Source of the DNA: CAYYEF01 sp964470825
Lineage (GTDB): Bacteria; Patescibacteriota; Minisyncoccia; Phycocordibacterales; JAACPR01
Direction of reading: 5' to 3'
NCBI GenBank assembly: GCA_964470825.1
Contig: CAYYEF010000018.1
Span: 1-11,839, forward strand
Length of the DNA stretch: 11,839 nt
Shown here: one piece after another, positions 1-6,076 of the stretch
Layout of the letters: the number at the start of each line of letters is the position of its first letter
Numbering within the stretch: position 1 is the first letter of the stretch
Notes under the pieces: generated by a model
What the model was told of the DNA's origin: nothing
Seen by the model: the letters and a program-made list of their open reading frames with translations, nothing else
Databases searched by the model: none
Translations under genes and position numbers: made by a program

Positions 1-66
1 CGCGCATTAAAATAGAGATGTCGAATATTTATACTGTGCATTTTTTATTTTATATTATAAAAAATG

Positions 67-72
67 TATAAT
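67..72 (+). promoter_or_regulatory. Probable -10 promoter element of the first small gene
   Basis: A perfect TATAAT lies 22 bases upstream of the ATG at 95, which would put the transcription start near 79-80, close to the ribosome binding site. The region where a -35 should lie (about 44-49) is T-rich and does not match TTGACA, so the call rests on the -10 alone. In DNA this AT-rich such matches also arise by chance. Confidence 0.4.
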
Positions 73-77
73 ATTCT

Positions 78-86
78 TTAGGAGAA
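78..86 (+). promoter_or_regulatory. Shine-Dalgarno site of the first small gene
   Basis: TTAGGAGAA contains AGGAG, ending 10 bases before the ATG at 95. It favours that start over the in-frame ATG at 164, which has no such site. The same nine bases occur before the prephenate dehydratase gene at 10026-10034. Most other genes in the window have no recognisable Shine-Dalgarno site. Confidence 0.55.
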
Positions 87-94
87 CATTCTAT

Positions 95-337
95 ATGGAA
101 AACTTCTGTCCCTGTGGTAGATGTCAGTGTACTCTATTTTTTATTTATTTCTGGCGTATTAGAATGAAAAAACAAATATCAGAAGCTGATAGTCCTGTAA
201 ATAGGTATTATTTCGGACTTGTTAACAAGCGTGATCCAGAAAATTTAGAAGAACTTCTGATGTATTATATCGAAAGCAAAGGGGCGGCAGATTTTGAAAA
301 AAGGGAAAGATTTTATGCTTTTGATCCAAGCATTTAG
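95..337 (+). CDS. Small protein of unknown function, cysteine-rich N-terminus
   Basis: This 80-residue product is not recognised as a member of a known family. It is treated as a real gene because it has a TATAAT box, an AGGAG site 10 bases before the ATG and a strong hairpin terminator just after its TAG. The first 23 residues hold four cysteines in CPCGRCQC (residues 5-12), then a short aromatic run (FFIYFW, about 15-20). From the in-frame Met at residue 24 (ATG at 164) the protein becomes charged and helix-like, rich in Glu and Lys. If translation starts at 164 the product is 57 residues without cysteines. The cysteine cluster could bind a metal, or the N-terminal segment could be a leader-like region; neither is shown. 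There is no signal peptide or convincing membrane segment. The gene stands alone between its promoter and terminator. Confidence 0.5.
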   Translation: MENFCPCGRCQCTLFFIYFWRIRMKKQISEADSPVNRYYFGLVNKRDPENLEELLMYYIESKGAADFEKRERFYAFDPSI

Positions 338-338
338 T

Positions 339-370
339 AAAGTTGTCATTTTGATGACAACTTTTTATTT
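339..370 (+). terminator. Rho-independent terminator after the first small gene
   Basis: A perfect 11-base-pair stem (AAAGTTGTCAT at 339-349 with ATGACAACTTT at 354-364) closes a 4-base loop. It is followed by T-rich sequence, TTATTT and more. It begins two bases after the TAG at 335-337 and separates this gene from the YceI-like gene. Confidence 0.88.
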
Positions 371-384
371 ATTTTATTATATTA

Positions 385-393
385 TGATAGAAT
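385..393 (+). promoter_or_regulatory. Possible extended -10 promoter of the YceI-like gene
   Basis: TGATAGAAT fits the extended -10 form TGn followed by TAGAAT (one mismatch to TATAAT). It lies between the terminator at 339-370 and the ATG at 422, where a new transcript must start if the terminator works. No -35 match is visible. The leader would be about 20 AT-only bases without a Shine-Dalgarno site. Confidence 0.35.
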
Positions 394-421
394 TTTAAAA
401 ATTATTAATTAATTAAAAATT

Positions 422-1006
422 ATGAAGAAAGAATTAATAACAATAATCGTAGCCCTCTTTATATTAATGATTATTGGTGGAGTATATATATTTAATAAAA
501 ATTCTGTTCCAACTAATCTAGAACAGGCAAATGTTTTAGAATCTTTAAATGAAAAGGTGCAAGAAACAGACGTTGTTGATTTGTCTAGTCTTCCACAACC
601 TAAAAATTTCTCATTTACTTTTACTGGATATGGCCCAGCAGGAAAATTTCATGACGGTACTTTTAAAAATTATGATTTAGCAACTTCCTCAATTATTTTC
701 AGAGCAAATTCTGTTAGTACAGGAATTGATAAATTAGATAAGCATTTATGTGCTTCTGAATTTTTTGATTGTACTAATTATTCAGATATAAAATTTCAGA
801 CCGGCTCTATTGTTAAAAAATCAGATAATCTATATGAAGTTAGTGGAACATTAAGTTTTAAGAATATTACAAAACAAGTTGTTTTTAATGCTAATGTTGA
901 AATTAATAAAATATCTGCTGATTTTCTACTTGATACAACTGAATTTAATTTCAATCCAAAATTGGTGGAAAACAAAGTTCGAGTAAGATTTTCATTTGAG
1001 ATTTAA
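422..1006 (+). CDS. YceI-like domain protein, membrane-anchored
   Basis: The 194-residue product has a Lys-Lys start and one hydrophobic segment (about residues 5-24), giving a membrane anchor or uncleaved signal, then a linker rich in Asn, Glu and Gln (25-60). The remainder (about 62-194) resembles the YceI family, a lipocalin-like beta barrel that in studied members binds isoprenoid-type lipids. Family traits are the D-K-H-L then SEFFD segment (about 106-116), where YceI proteins have HLRSxDFFD, the strand SGTLSFKNITKQVVF (about 141-155) matching the G-x-L-x-x-x-G-V-T-K-x-V pattern, and a final repeated-strand region. Two cysteines (110 and 117) flank the loop and could form a disulfide outside the membrane. 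The domain is probably extracytoplasmic. The ATG has no Shine-Dalgarno site. The gene stands alone, with a terminator before it and the tRNA promoter after it. The ligand is unknown. Confidence 0.75.
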   Translation: MKKELITIIVALFILMIIGGVYIFNKNSVPTNLEQANVLESLNEKVQETDVVDLSSLPQPKNFSFTFTGYGPAGKFHDGTFKNYDLATSSIIFRANSVSTGIDKLDKHLCASEFFDCTNYSDIKFQTGSIVKKSDNLYEVSGTLSFKNITKQVVFNANVEINKISADFLLDTTEFNFNPKLVENKVRVRFSFEI

Positions 1007-1064
1007 TATTATTTTATATTCTACATACTATACTTAAGCATGATATTATATAAATATATATTGA

Positions 1065-1093
1065 TTGAAAAAAACTTTAAAATTGATTAAGAT
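1065..1093 (+). promoter_or_regulatory. Sigma70-type promoter of tRNA-Thr
   Basis: TTGAAA (1065-1070, five of six to TTGACA) and TAAGAT (1088-1093, four of six to TATAAT) are separated by exactly 17 bases. Transcription would start near 1100, about seven bases before the mature tRNA end at 1107. The TVP38/DedA-like gene begins one base after the tRNA, so this promoter probably also drives it. Confidence 0.6.
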
Positions 1094-1105
1094 TTTAAAA
1101 GTTTT
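1071..1105 (+). repeat. Imperfect inverted repeat in front of tRNA-Thr
   Basis: AAAACTTTAAAAT (1071-1083) and ATTTTAAAAGTTTT (1092-1105) are inverted copies differing by one T, around an 8-base spacer. The repeat overlaps the tRNA promoter -10 and ends with TTTT one base before the tRNA-flanking G. As RNA it could be a weak A/U-only hairpin that ends the YceI-like transcript. As DNA it could be an operator. Chance is also plausible in such AT-rich sequence. Confidence 0.35.
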
Positions 1106-1106
1106 G

Positions 1107-1182
1107 GCCGTTGTAGCTCAGTTGGTAGAGCATTTCCATGGTAAGGAAAAGGTCTCGGGTTCGATTCCCGACAATGGCTCCA
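1107..1182 (+). tRNA. tRNA-Thr (anticodon GGT)
   Basis: The cloverleaf folds fully. The acceptor GCCGTTG pairs with CAATGGC (one G-T pair). The D stem is GCTC/GAGC. The anticodon stem TTTCC/GGAAA has loop ATGGTAA with anticodon GGT at 1140-1142. The variable loop is AGGTC, and the T stem TCGGG/CCCGA has loop TTCGATT. The discriminator base is T and the CCA end is encoded (1180-1182). It reads ACC and ACT codons. The 3' end lies one base before the ATG of the next gene. Confidence 0.97.
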
Positions 1183-1183
1183 T

Positions 1184-1849
1184 ATGTTTTTAAAATCAGA
1201 AAAAAAAGACATTATTGAAAATATTATAGGTTTATTAATTGTAATTATTTGTATTGGAGCAGCTCTTTATTTCTTGGATTTTTCTAATATTCAAAATACA
1301 ATTTTATCTGCAGGTATTTGGGCTCCAATAATTTTAATTATCGCAAAAGCTTTGACAATTATTTTCGCCCCTCTTTCTGGGTCAGCTCTTTATCCTGTAG
1401 CTGGTGCAATATTCGGTTTTGGTCCCGGTCTTATCTATATAATAATAGGTGATTTAATTGGTTCCATAATCAGTTTTAGTATAAGTCGAAAGTTCGGACA
1501 AAAAATTGTAGAAAAGATGCTTTCTAAAAATAATATGCCTACTGCTCAAAAAATTATTTCTATGATTGAAACTACCAAAGGATTTCTTTTTGCGAGAGTA
1601 TGTTTTTCTCCTATGCCTGAAATAGTTTCCTATGCTGCAGGACTTACTAAAATTAATTTTTGGAAATTTGTCACCATTCATAATATTGTCGGAATTATAC
1701 CTAGTATAATTTTAGTTGGTGGTGGAGATGTCTTAGTAAATTATTTACATGATCCAAAATTGGTTTTAGCTTTTGTGATATTTGGAGTCTTGGCTGTTGG
1801 TATGGGCGGTTTATTATTTTGGAAATTTTCCCATTATTTTAATAAGTAA
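1184..1849 (+). CDS. TVP38/TMEM64 (DedA-like, VTT domain) membrane protein
   Basis: The 221-residue integral membrane protein has a hydrophobic N-terminal segment (about 13-31) and further segments near 45-62, 70-98, 160-182 and 193-213. The middle carries the VTT/SNARE-associated pattern: a re-entrant stretch rich in Pro, Gly and Ala (AGAIFGFGPG, about 73-82), then GDLIGS with SRKFG (about 89-105), and FARVCFSPMPE followed by AAG (about 136-153). DedA/TVP38 proteins are linked to flipping or transport of lipid carriers such as undecaprenyl phosphate and to membrane homeostasis; the substrate here is not known. The ATG is one base after the encoded CCA of tRNA-Thr and has no possible Shine-Dalgarno site outside the tRNA, so the mRNA would be essentially leaderless after tRNA processing. 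No downstream in-frame ATG would preserve the first membrane segment. prfB follows 25 bases later. Confidence 0.85.
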   Translation: MFLKSEKKDIIENIIGLLIVIICIGAALYFLDFSNIQNTILSAGIWAPIILIIAKALTIIFAPLSGSALYPVAGAIFGFGPGLIYIIIGDLIGSIISFSISRKFGQKIVEKMLSKNNMPTAQKIISMIETTKGFLFARVCFSPMPEIVSYAAGLTKINFWKFVTIHNIVGIIPSIILVGGGDVLVNYLHDPKLVLAFVIFGVLAVGMGGLLFWKFSHYFNK

Positions 1850-1874
1850 AATTAAAAAATACTAAGAGATATAA

Positions 1875-2747
1875 ATGAATAAAGAAAAAATTCAAAACCG
1901 AATCAGCGAAATTGAAAATAAAATGCTCCTACCTGATTTTTGGCAGGATAAAAATTTGGCTCAAAAACTAATTCAAGAATTACAAGAACTAAAGGATGAA
2001 CTAGTTGGTCAAGGAAAATATGATAGAGGAAATGCTGTCATTACAATTTACTCTGGCGCAGGAGGCGATGACGCAGAAGATTGGAGTCGAATGCTTTTTG
2101 AAATGTATCGTAGTTTTTGTTTAAAGAAAAATTGGGGAGTAAATATTTTATATATGAATCAAAATGATCATAATGGTTTTAGAACTGTTACTTTTGAAAT
2201 TATCGGTAAAGGTGCATATGGACTTTTAAAAAATGAATCTGGAACTCATCGGTTAGTTAGAATTTCTCCATTTAATGCTAATGATAAAAGGCAAACCTCT
2301 TTTTCTATGGTTGAAGTTTTACCAGAATTTAGTGATCAAAAAGAAGTAGTTTTAAATGAAGATGAGTTAGAAATTGAAAATACAAAATCGAGTGGACCTG
2401 GTGGTCAAAATGTTAATAAAAGAGAAACTGCGGTTAGAATCAAACATCTTCCAACAGGTTTATCTGCTTTTGTTAGCACAGAAAGAAGTCAGGCTCAAAA
2501 TCGGGAAAAGGCTATGGAAATTTTGCGCGCTAAAATTTTTGCTTTAAGGGAATCTGAGAAAAAAGCACAAGAATCTGGAATGTCTGTTTCTAAAAATACA
2601 AGTGCAGAATGGGGTAGTCAGATACGTTCATATGTTTTACACCCTTATAAAATGGTTAAAGATCACCGTACGGGTGTGGAAACATCAAATATAGACGATA
2701 TTTTAAAGGGTGAAATTGAAGTCTTTCTCAAAAAACCTGATTTGTAG
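1875..2747 (+). CDS. prfB: Peptide chain release factor 2, shortened domain 1
   Basis: RF2 ends translation at UAA and UGA. The stop-reading motif SPF is at residues 131-133 and the hydrolysis motif GGQ at 176-178, within SSGPGGQNVNKRE. The C-terminal W-G-S-Q-I-R-S-Y (247-254) and the RTGVET segment near 265-270 are also RF2-typical. At 290 residues it is about 75 shorter than the usual 365. The loss is in domain 1: after LLPDFWQDK (18-26) and one helix, the sequence jumps near residue 45 to GKYDRGNAVITIYSGAGG, the start of domain 2, so roughly 50-65 residues of the helical arm are missing. The N-terminus begins after the point where many prfB genes carry a +1 frameshift site, an in-frame TAA directly precedes the ATG, and no CTTTGA is seen, so RF2 autoregulation by frameshifting looks absent. 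Upstream sequence has only a weak purine run. ftsE follows 25 bases later. Confidence 0.93.
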   Translation: MNKEKIQNRISEIENKMLLPDFWQDKNLAQKLIQELQELKDELVGQGKYDRGNAVITIYSGAGGDDAEDWSRMLFEMYRSFCLKKNWGVNILYMNQNDHNGFRTVTFEIIGKGAYGLLKNESGTHRLVRISPFNANDKRQTSFSMVEVLPEFSDQKEVVLNEDELEIENTKSSGPGGQNVNKRETAVRIKHLPTGLSAFVSTERSQAQNREKAMEILRAKIFALRESEKKAQESGMSVSKNTSAEWGSQIRSYVLHPYKMVKDHRTGVETSNIDDILKGEIEVFLKKPDL

Positions 2748-2753
2748 TATAAT
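2748..2753 (+). promoter_or_regulatory. Possible -10 element ahead of ftsE
   Basis: A perfect TATAAT starts on the base after the prfB stop and lies 19 bases before the ftsE ATG at 2773, giving a leader of about 12 bases. No -35 match or extended TG is in register. It may be an internal promoter for ftsE-ftsX-pyrG or a chance match. Confidence 0.3.
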
Positions 2754-2772
2754 TCTCTGTATTGTTTAAGTT

Positions 2773-3453
2773 ATGATTTACTTTGATAAAGTCTCAAAAA
2801 CATACGATGACGATACACAGGCTCTAAAGTCTGTAAGTCTTAAAATAGAACCTCATGAATTTGTTTCTATTGTAGGACATTCTGGTGCAGGTAAAACTAC
2901 TTTGATAAAAATGTTGTTGGCCGAAGAATTTCCAACTGATGGTGCAGTCTATTTTGAATCTATTGATGTTCATAATTTGAAAAAATCTGAAACAAGCAAA
3001 CTTCGCAGAAGAATAGGAACCATTTTCCAAGATTTCAGACTTTTACCAAATAAAACAGTGTATGAAAATATCGCTTTTGCGATGGAGGCAGCTGGTCGAA
3101 GTGATGAGGAAATTTCTGAGGATGTTCCATATGTGTTGGAGTTAGTAGATTTAACACATAAGGCTTATAATTTCCCCAGAGAATTATCTGGTGGAGAAAA
3201 GCAGCGAGTGGCAATCGCCCGGGCGATTGTAAATAGACCAGATGTAATTGTGGCTGATGAACCAACTGGAAATCTAGATCCTATAAATACATATGATATT
3301 GTTCAAATTTTTAAAAAAATAAATGATCTTGGTACAACAGTTATCTTAACAACTCACAATAAGGGTGTTGTTGAGGAGATTGGTCGCAGAGTTGTAACAA
3401 TGGAGAATGGTCAAATTATTAGGGATGATCATTCGGGAAAATATGTTTTATAA
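2773..3453 (+). CDS. ftsE: Cell division ABC transporter ATPase FtsE
   Basis: FtsE is the cytoplasmic ATPase of the FtsEX complex, which couples divisome assembly to control of peptidoglycan hydrolases. The 226-residue length is typical. Walker A is GHSGAGKT (35-42), the Q-loop glutamine is at 86, the signature LSGGEKQ starts at 138, Walker B is VIVADE (158-163) with the catalytic Glu, the D-loop is NLDP, and the H-loop His is 195. Closeness to FtsE rather than LolD or MacB is supported by the FQDFRLLPNKTVYENIAF region (85-102) and by ftsX lying immediately downstream. The ATG has no Shine-Dalgarno site. The gap to ftsX is 15 AT-only bases. Confidence 0.95.
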   Translation: MIYFDKVSKTYDDDTQALKSVSLKIEPHEFVSIVGHSGAGKTTLIKMLLAEEFPTDGAVYFESIDVHNLKKSETSKLRRRIGTIFQDFRLLPNKTVYENIAFAMEAAGRSDEEISEDVPYVLELVDLTHKAYNFPRELSGGEKQRVAIARAIVNRPDVIVADEPTGNLDPINTYDIVQIFKKINDLGTTVILTTHNKGVVEEIGRRVVTMENGQIIRDDHSGKYVL

Positions 3454-3468
3454 TATAAATTAATTAAA

Positions 3469-4392
3469 ATGCTTTGGATAAATTTTAAAAGAATAGTTCA
3501 TTCAGGATTTACAAACTTTTGGCGTAATGGAATTGTTTCTCTCTCAGCTGTTTTAATAATGTTTATAACTCTATTTATTATCGCGATTGTTTTATTTACC
3601 AGCGCTCTCCTACAACACACTCTTTCTTCTCTTCAAGATAAAGTGGACGTTAATATCAATATGCTTACTTCTGCTTCAGAAGAACAAGTGTTGGCTTTAA
3701 AAACTGAAATTGAAAAATTACCAGAAGTTCAAGCTGTAGAATATATTAGTCGAGATCAAGCCTTAGAAAATTATAGAGAGCGCCATAAGGATGATGAAAG
3801 AATACTTTCTGCTTTAAATGAACTTGATGAAAATCCTTTGGGAGCAGCTTTAAATATAAGAGCAACAGATCCTAAATATTATGAAGGTATTCAAAACTTT
3901 TTAAATCAAAGACAAGATGGTGGCAATGGAACAATTATAGAAAATGTTAACTTTGCTCAGAAAAAACAAGCTATAGAACGTTTAACTACAATCATAGATG
4001 CTGGAAGACAGTTTGGAATATTGGTAACAGTTATCTTCGTTATTTTATCAATTCTTATTACCTTGAACACAATTCGTTTAGCAATCTTTATTTCAAAAGA
4101 TGAAATTCATTTAATGAATCTTGTTGGGGCAGAACATGGATATATTAGCGGACCTTTTGTTGTTACTGGGGCATTATATGGAATAGTTTCTTCTATCTTT
4201 GTTTTGATACTTCTATATCCAATAACTTACTTTATCGGACCAAGAATTTCTCCAATATTTTTTGATATGAACTTATTCTCATATTATGTATCTAATTTTG
4301 GTCAAATGTTTCTGATAATATTCTTCTCAGGAATATTGATCGGTGCAATTTCAAGTTTCTTAGCAATTAACAGATATCTAAAAGTAAAATAA
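3469..4392 (+). CDS. ftsX: Cell division permease-like protein FtsX
   Basis: The 307-residue membrane partner of FtsE has the expected four segments: TM1 about 22-47, TM2 about 183-205, TM3 about 229-252 and TM4 about 278-302. The large loop between TM1 and TM2 (about 48-182) is the extracytoplasmic domain that recruits hydrolase activators, and it contains the family-typical sequence around VEYISRDQALENYRERH (90-106). The stretch before TM3, including H214-LMNLVGA, matches the FtsX/MacB-type coupling region that contacts the ATPase. No M23-type or EnvC-like partner lies next to the pair; pyrG starts one base after the stop, so ftsX and pyrG are probably co-transcribed. There is no Shine-Dalgarno site. 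Confidence 0.93.
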   Translation: MLWINFKRIVHSGFTNFWRNGIVSLSAVLIMFITLFIIAIVLFTSALLQHTLSSLQDKVDVNINMLTSASEEQVLALKTEIEKLPEVQAVEYISRDQALENYRERHKDDERILSALNELDENPLGAALNIRATDPKYYEGIQNFLNQRQDGGNGTIIENVNFAQKKQAIERLTTIIDAGRQFGILVTVIFVILSILITLNTIRLAIFISKDEIHLMNLVGAEHGYISGPFVVTGALYGIVSSIFVLILLYPITYFIGPRISPIFFDMNLFSYYVSNFGQMFLIIFFSGILIGAISSFLAINRYLKVK

Positions 4393-4393
4393 A

Positions 4394-6055
4394 ATGAAAA
4401 ACAAAAACACTATCCGAAAAAACAAAAAACATAAATATGTTTTTGTCGTCGGAGGTGTGATGTCTGGTGTAGGCAAAGGAATTGCCACTGCTTCTATTGG
4501 TAATATTTTAACTTCTATGAATTACAAGATTAATCTTGTAAAAGTAGATCCTTATTTAAATGTTGATGCTGGTACAATGAACCCAACAGAACACGGTGAA
4601 GTTTTTGTTTTAGATTGCGGTCTTGAAACAGATCAGGATATGGGGAACTATGAAAGATTTTTAAATAATGATGCTTCCCAATATTCATATATGACTTCAG
4701 GAATGATTTATCGCGATGTTATAGAAAGAGAAAGAAATTTAGGTTATGCAGGAAAGTGTGTTGAAGCTATTCCTCATATTCGTGATGAAATAATTAATCG
4801 ATTTAAAATGTCTGCTCACGAAAGTAATGCAGACATTTCTATTATTGAAATTGGAGGTACTATTGGTGATTATCAAAACATCATGTTTTTAGAAGCTGCT
4901 CGAGTAATGAAAGTAACTGAACCAGAGAATGTTATTTTTATGATGGTTTCTTATCTTCCAGTGCCTGGCACCCTAGGTGAAATGAAAACTCGTCCTACTC
5001 AAAATGCAGTTCGCCAATTAAATTCTTATGGAATTCATGCTGATTTTATTATTGCTCGTAGTCACATAACTCTAGATGAAAAAAGAAAAGAGAAATTGGC
5101 AATTACATGTAATATTCCTGCGCATCATATTATTTCTGCACCAGATATTTCTAGTGTGTATGATGTTCCTTTAAATTTTGAAAAAGATCATATAGGAGAA
5201 ATGGTGGCCAGATCTTTAAAATTGAAAGCCAACAAATCAGACTTATCAAAATGGAAGGCTTTTGTTAAAAGCAGAGAGAATGCCAAAGATAAAATAAAAA
5301 TTGCGGTAGTTGGAAAATATTTTGATACCGGAGATTTTGTTTTGTCAGATTCATATCTATCGGTTATTGAGGCAGTTAAATATTCTTCTTTTAAAGAAGG
5401 TTTAAAACCAGAATTAACTTGGATAAATTCTAAGGTTTTTGATAAAGATCCTTCACAAGTCAAAACACTAAAAGAATATGATGGAATAATTGTTCCTGGT
5501 GGTTTTGGAGAGTCTGGTATTGAAGGTAAAATGGCTGTAATTAAATATGCTAGAGAGAATAAAATTCCTTATTTGGGTTTGTGTTACGGAATGCAACTTT
5601 TAGTAATTGAGTATGCTAGAAATGTAGCAAAAATTCCAGATGCTCATACTGCAGAAATAAAACCAAATGCCAAGAATGTGGTTATTGATATTATGCCTGA
5701 TCAAAAGAAAAAATTATTAGAAAAAAATTATGGTGGTTCCATGAGACTTGGGGCATATCCCGCTATTATTAAAAAGGGAACATTGGCTTTTGAATCATAT
5801 GGCACAACACAAATTTCTGAGAGGCATCGTCATCGTTACGAAGTCAATCCAGAATATGTAAAAGTATTAGAAGAAGCAGGATTAGTTTTTTCAGGAACTT
5901 CTCCAGACTGTAATTTAATGGAAATTGCAGAGTTGCCAAAAGATAAACATCCTTTTATGCTTGGATCACAATTCCATCCAGAATTTAAGGCTAGACCTCT
6001 TTCTCCTCATCCTTTATTCACATCTTTTATAAAAGCAATCAAAAAAATAAAATAG
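4394..6055 (+). CDS. pyrG: CTP synthase (glutamine-hydrolysing)
   Basis: PyrG makes CTP from UTP, ATP and glutamine in the cytoplasm. At 553 residues it is full length. The synthetase domain (about 14-275) has the P-loop region GGVMSGVGKGI (20-30), where well-studied enzymes have SSLGKG, the Mg-binding DPYLNVD (52-58), HGEVFV and ETDQDMGNYERF (78-89), and IGGTIGD (153-159). The class I glutaminase domain (about 300-545) has the nucleophile Cys397 in LGLCYGMQ (usual form CLGMQ), GGFG (369-372), and the His528 and Glu530 dyad in QFHPEF. E-R-H-R-H-R-Y-E-V (476-484) is a further signature. The first 14 residues form a basic, Asn- and Lys-rich extension. It begins one base after ftsX with no Shine-Dalgarno site. 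Confidence 0.97.
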   Translation: MKNKNTIRKNKKHKYVFVVGGVMSGVGKGIATASIGNILTSMNYKINLVKVDPYLNVDAGTMNPTEHGEVFVLDCGLETDQDMGNYERFLNNDASQYSYMTSGMIYRDVIERERNLGYAGKCVEAIPHIRDEIINRFKMSAHESNADISIIEIGGTIGDYQNIMFLEAARVMKVTEPENVIFMMVSYLPVPGTLGEMKTRPTQNAVRQLNSYGIHADFIIARSHITLDEKRKEKLAITCNIPAHHIISAPDISSVYDVPLNFEKDHIGEMVARSLKLKANKSDLSKWKAFVKSRENAKDKIKIAVVGKYFDTGDFVLSDSYLSVIEAVKYSSFKEGLKPELTWINSKVFDKDPSQVKTLKEYDGIIVPGGFGESGIEGKMAVIKYARENKIPYLGLCYGMQLLVIEYARNVAKIPDAHTAEIKPNAKNVVIDIMPDQKKKLLEKNYGGSMRLGAYPAIIKKGTLAFESYGTTQISERHRHRYEVNPEYVKVLEEAGLVFSGTSPDCNLMEIAELPKDKHPFMLGSQFHPEFKARPLSPHPLFTSFIKAIKKIK

Positions 6056-6060
6056 AAATT

Positions 6061-6069
6061 TGTTATAAT
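6061..6069 (+). promoter_or_regulatory. Extended -10 promoter, leaderless start of the GH1 gene
   Basis: TGTTATAAT is a perfect extended -10 (TGn plus TATAAT). It ends seven bases before the ATG at 6077, so transcription would begin at or next to the A of the start codon. The gene has no Shine-Dalgarno site, which agrees with a leaderless transcript. The site lies in the 21-base gap after pyrG and would mark the start of the sugar module. Confidence 0.55.
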
Positions 6070-6076
6070 TGTTTAT

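Noticed and set aside
1875..1960. Possible programmed +1 frameshift in prfB
   Set aside because: No CTTTGA is seen near the start, the frame is open from the ATG, and a TAA stands directly upstream in frame.
3449..3454. TATAAT at the end of ftsE
   Set aside because: It spans the last codons and stop of ftsE with no -35 or in-register TG, and ftsEX is expected to be one operon; a chance match is more likely.
5188..5463. Open frame on the - strand inside pyrG (also at 1454-1681, 2824-3030, 3035-3265, 9946-10137 and 10955-11164)
   Set aside because: Each lies opposite a clearly recognised gene, has no upstream signal and encodes no recognisable domain.
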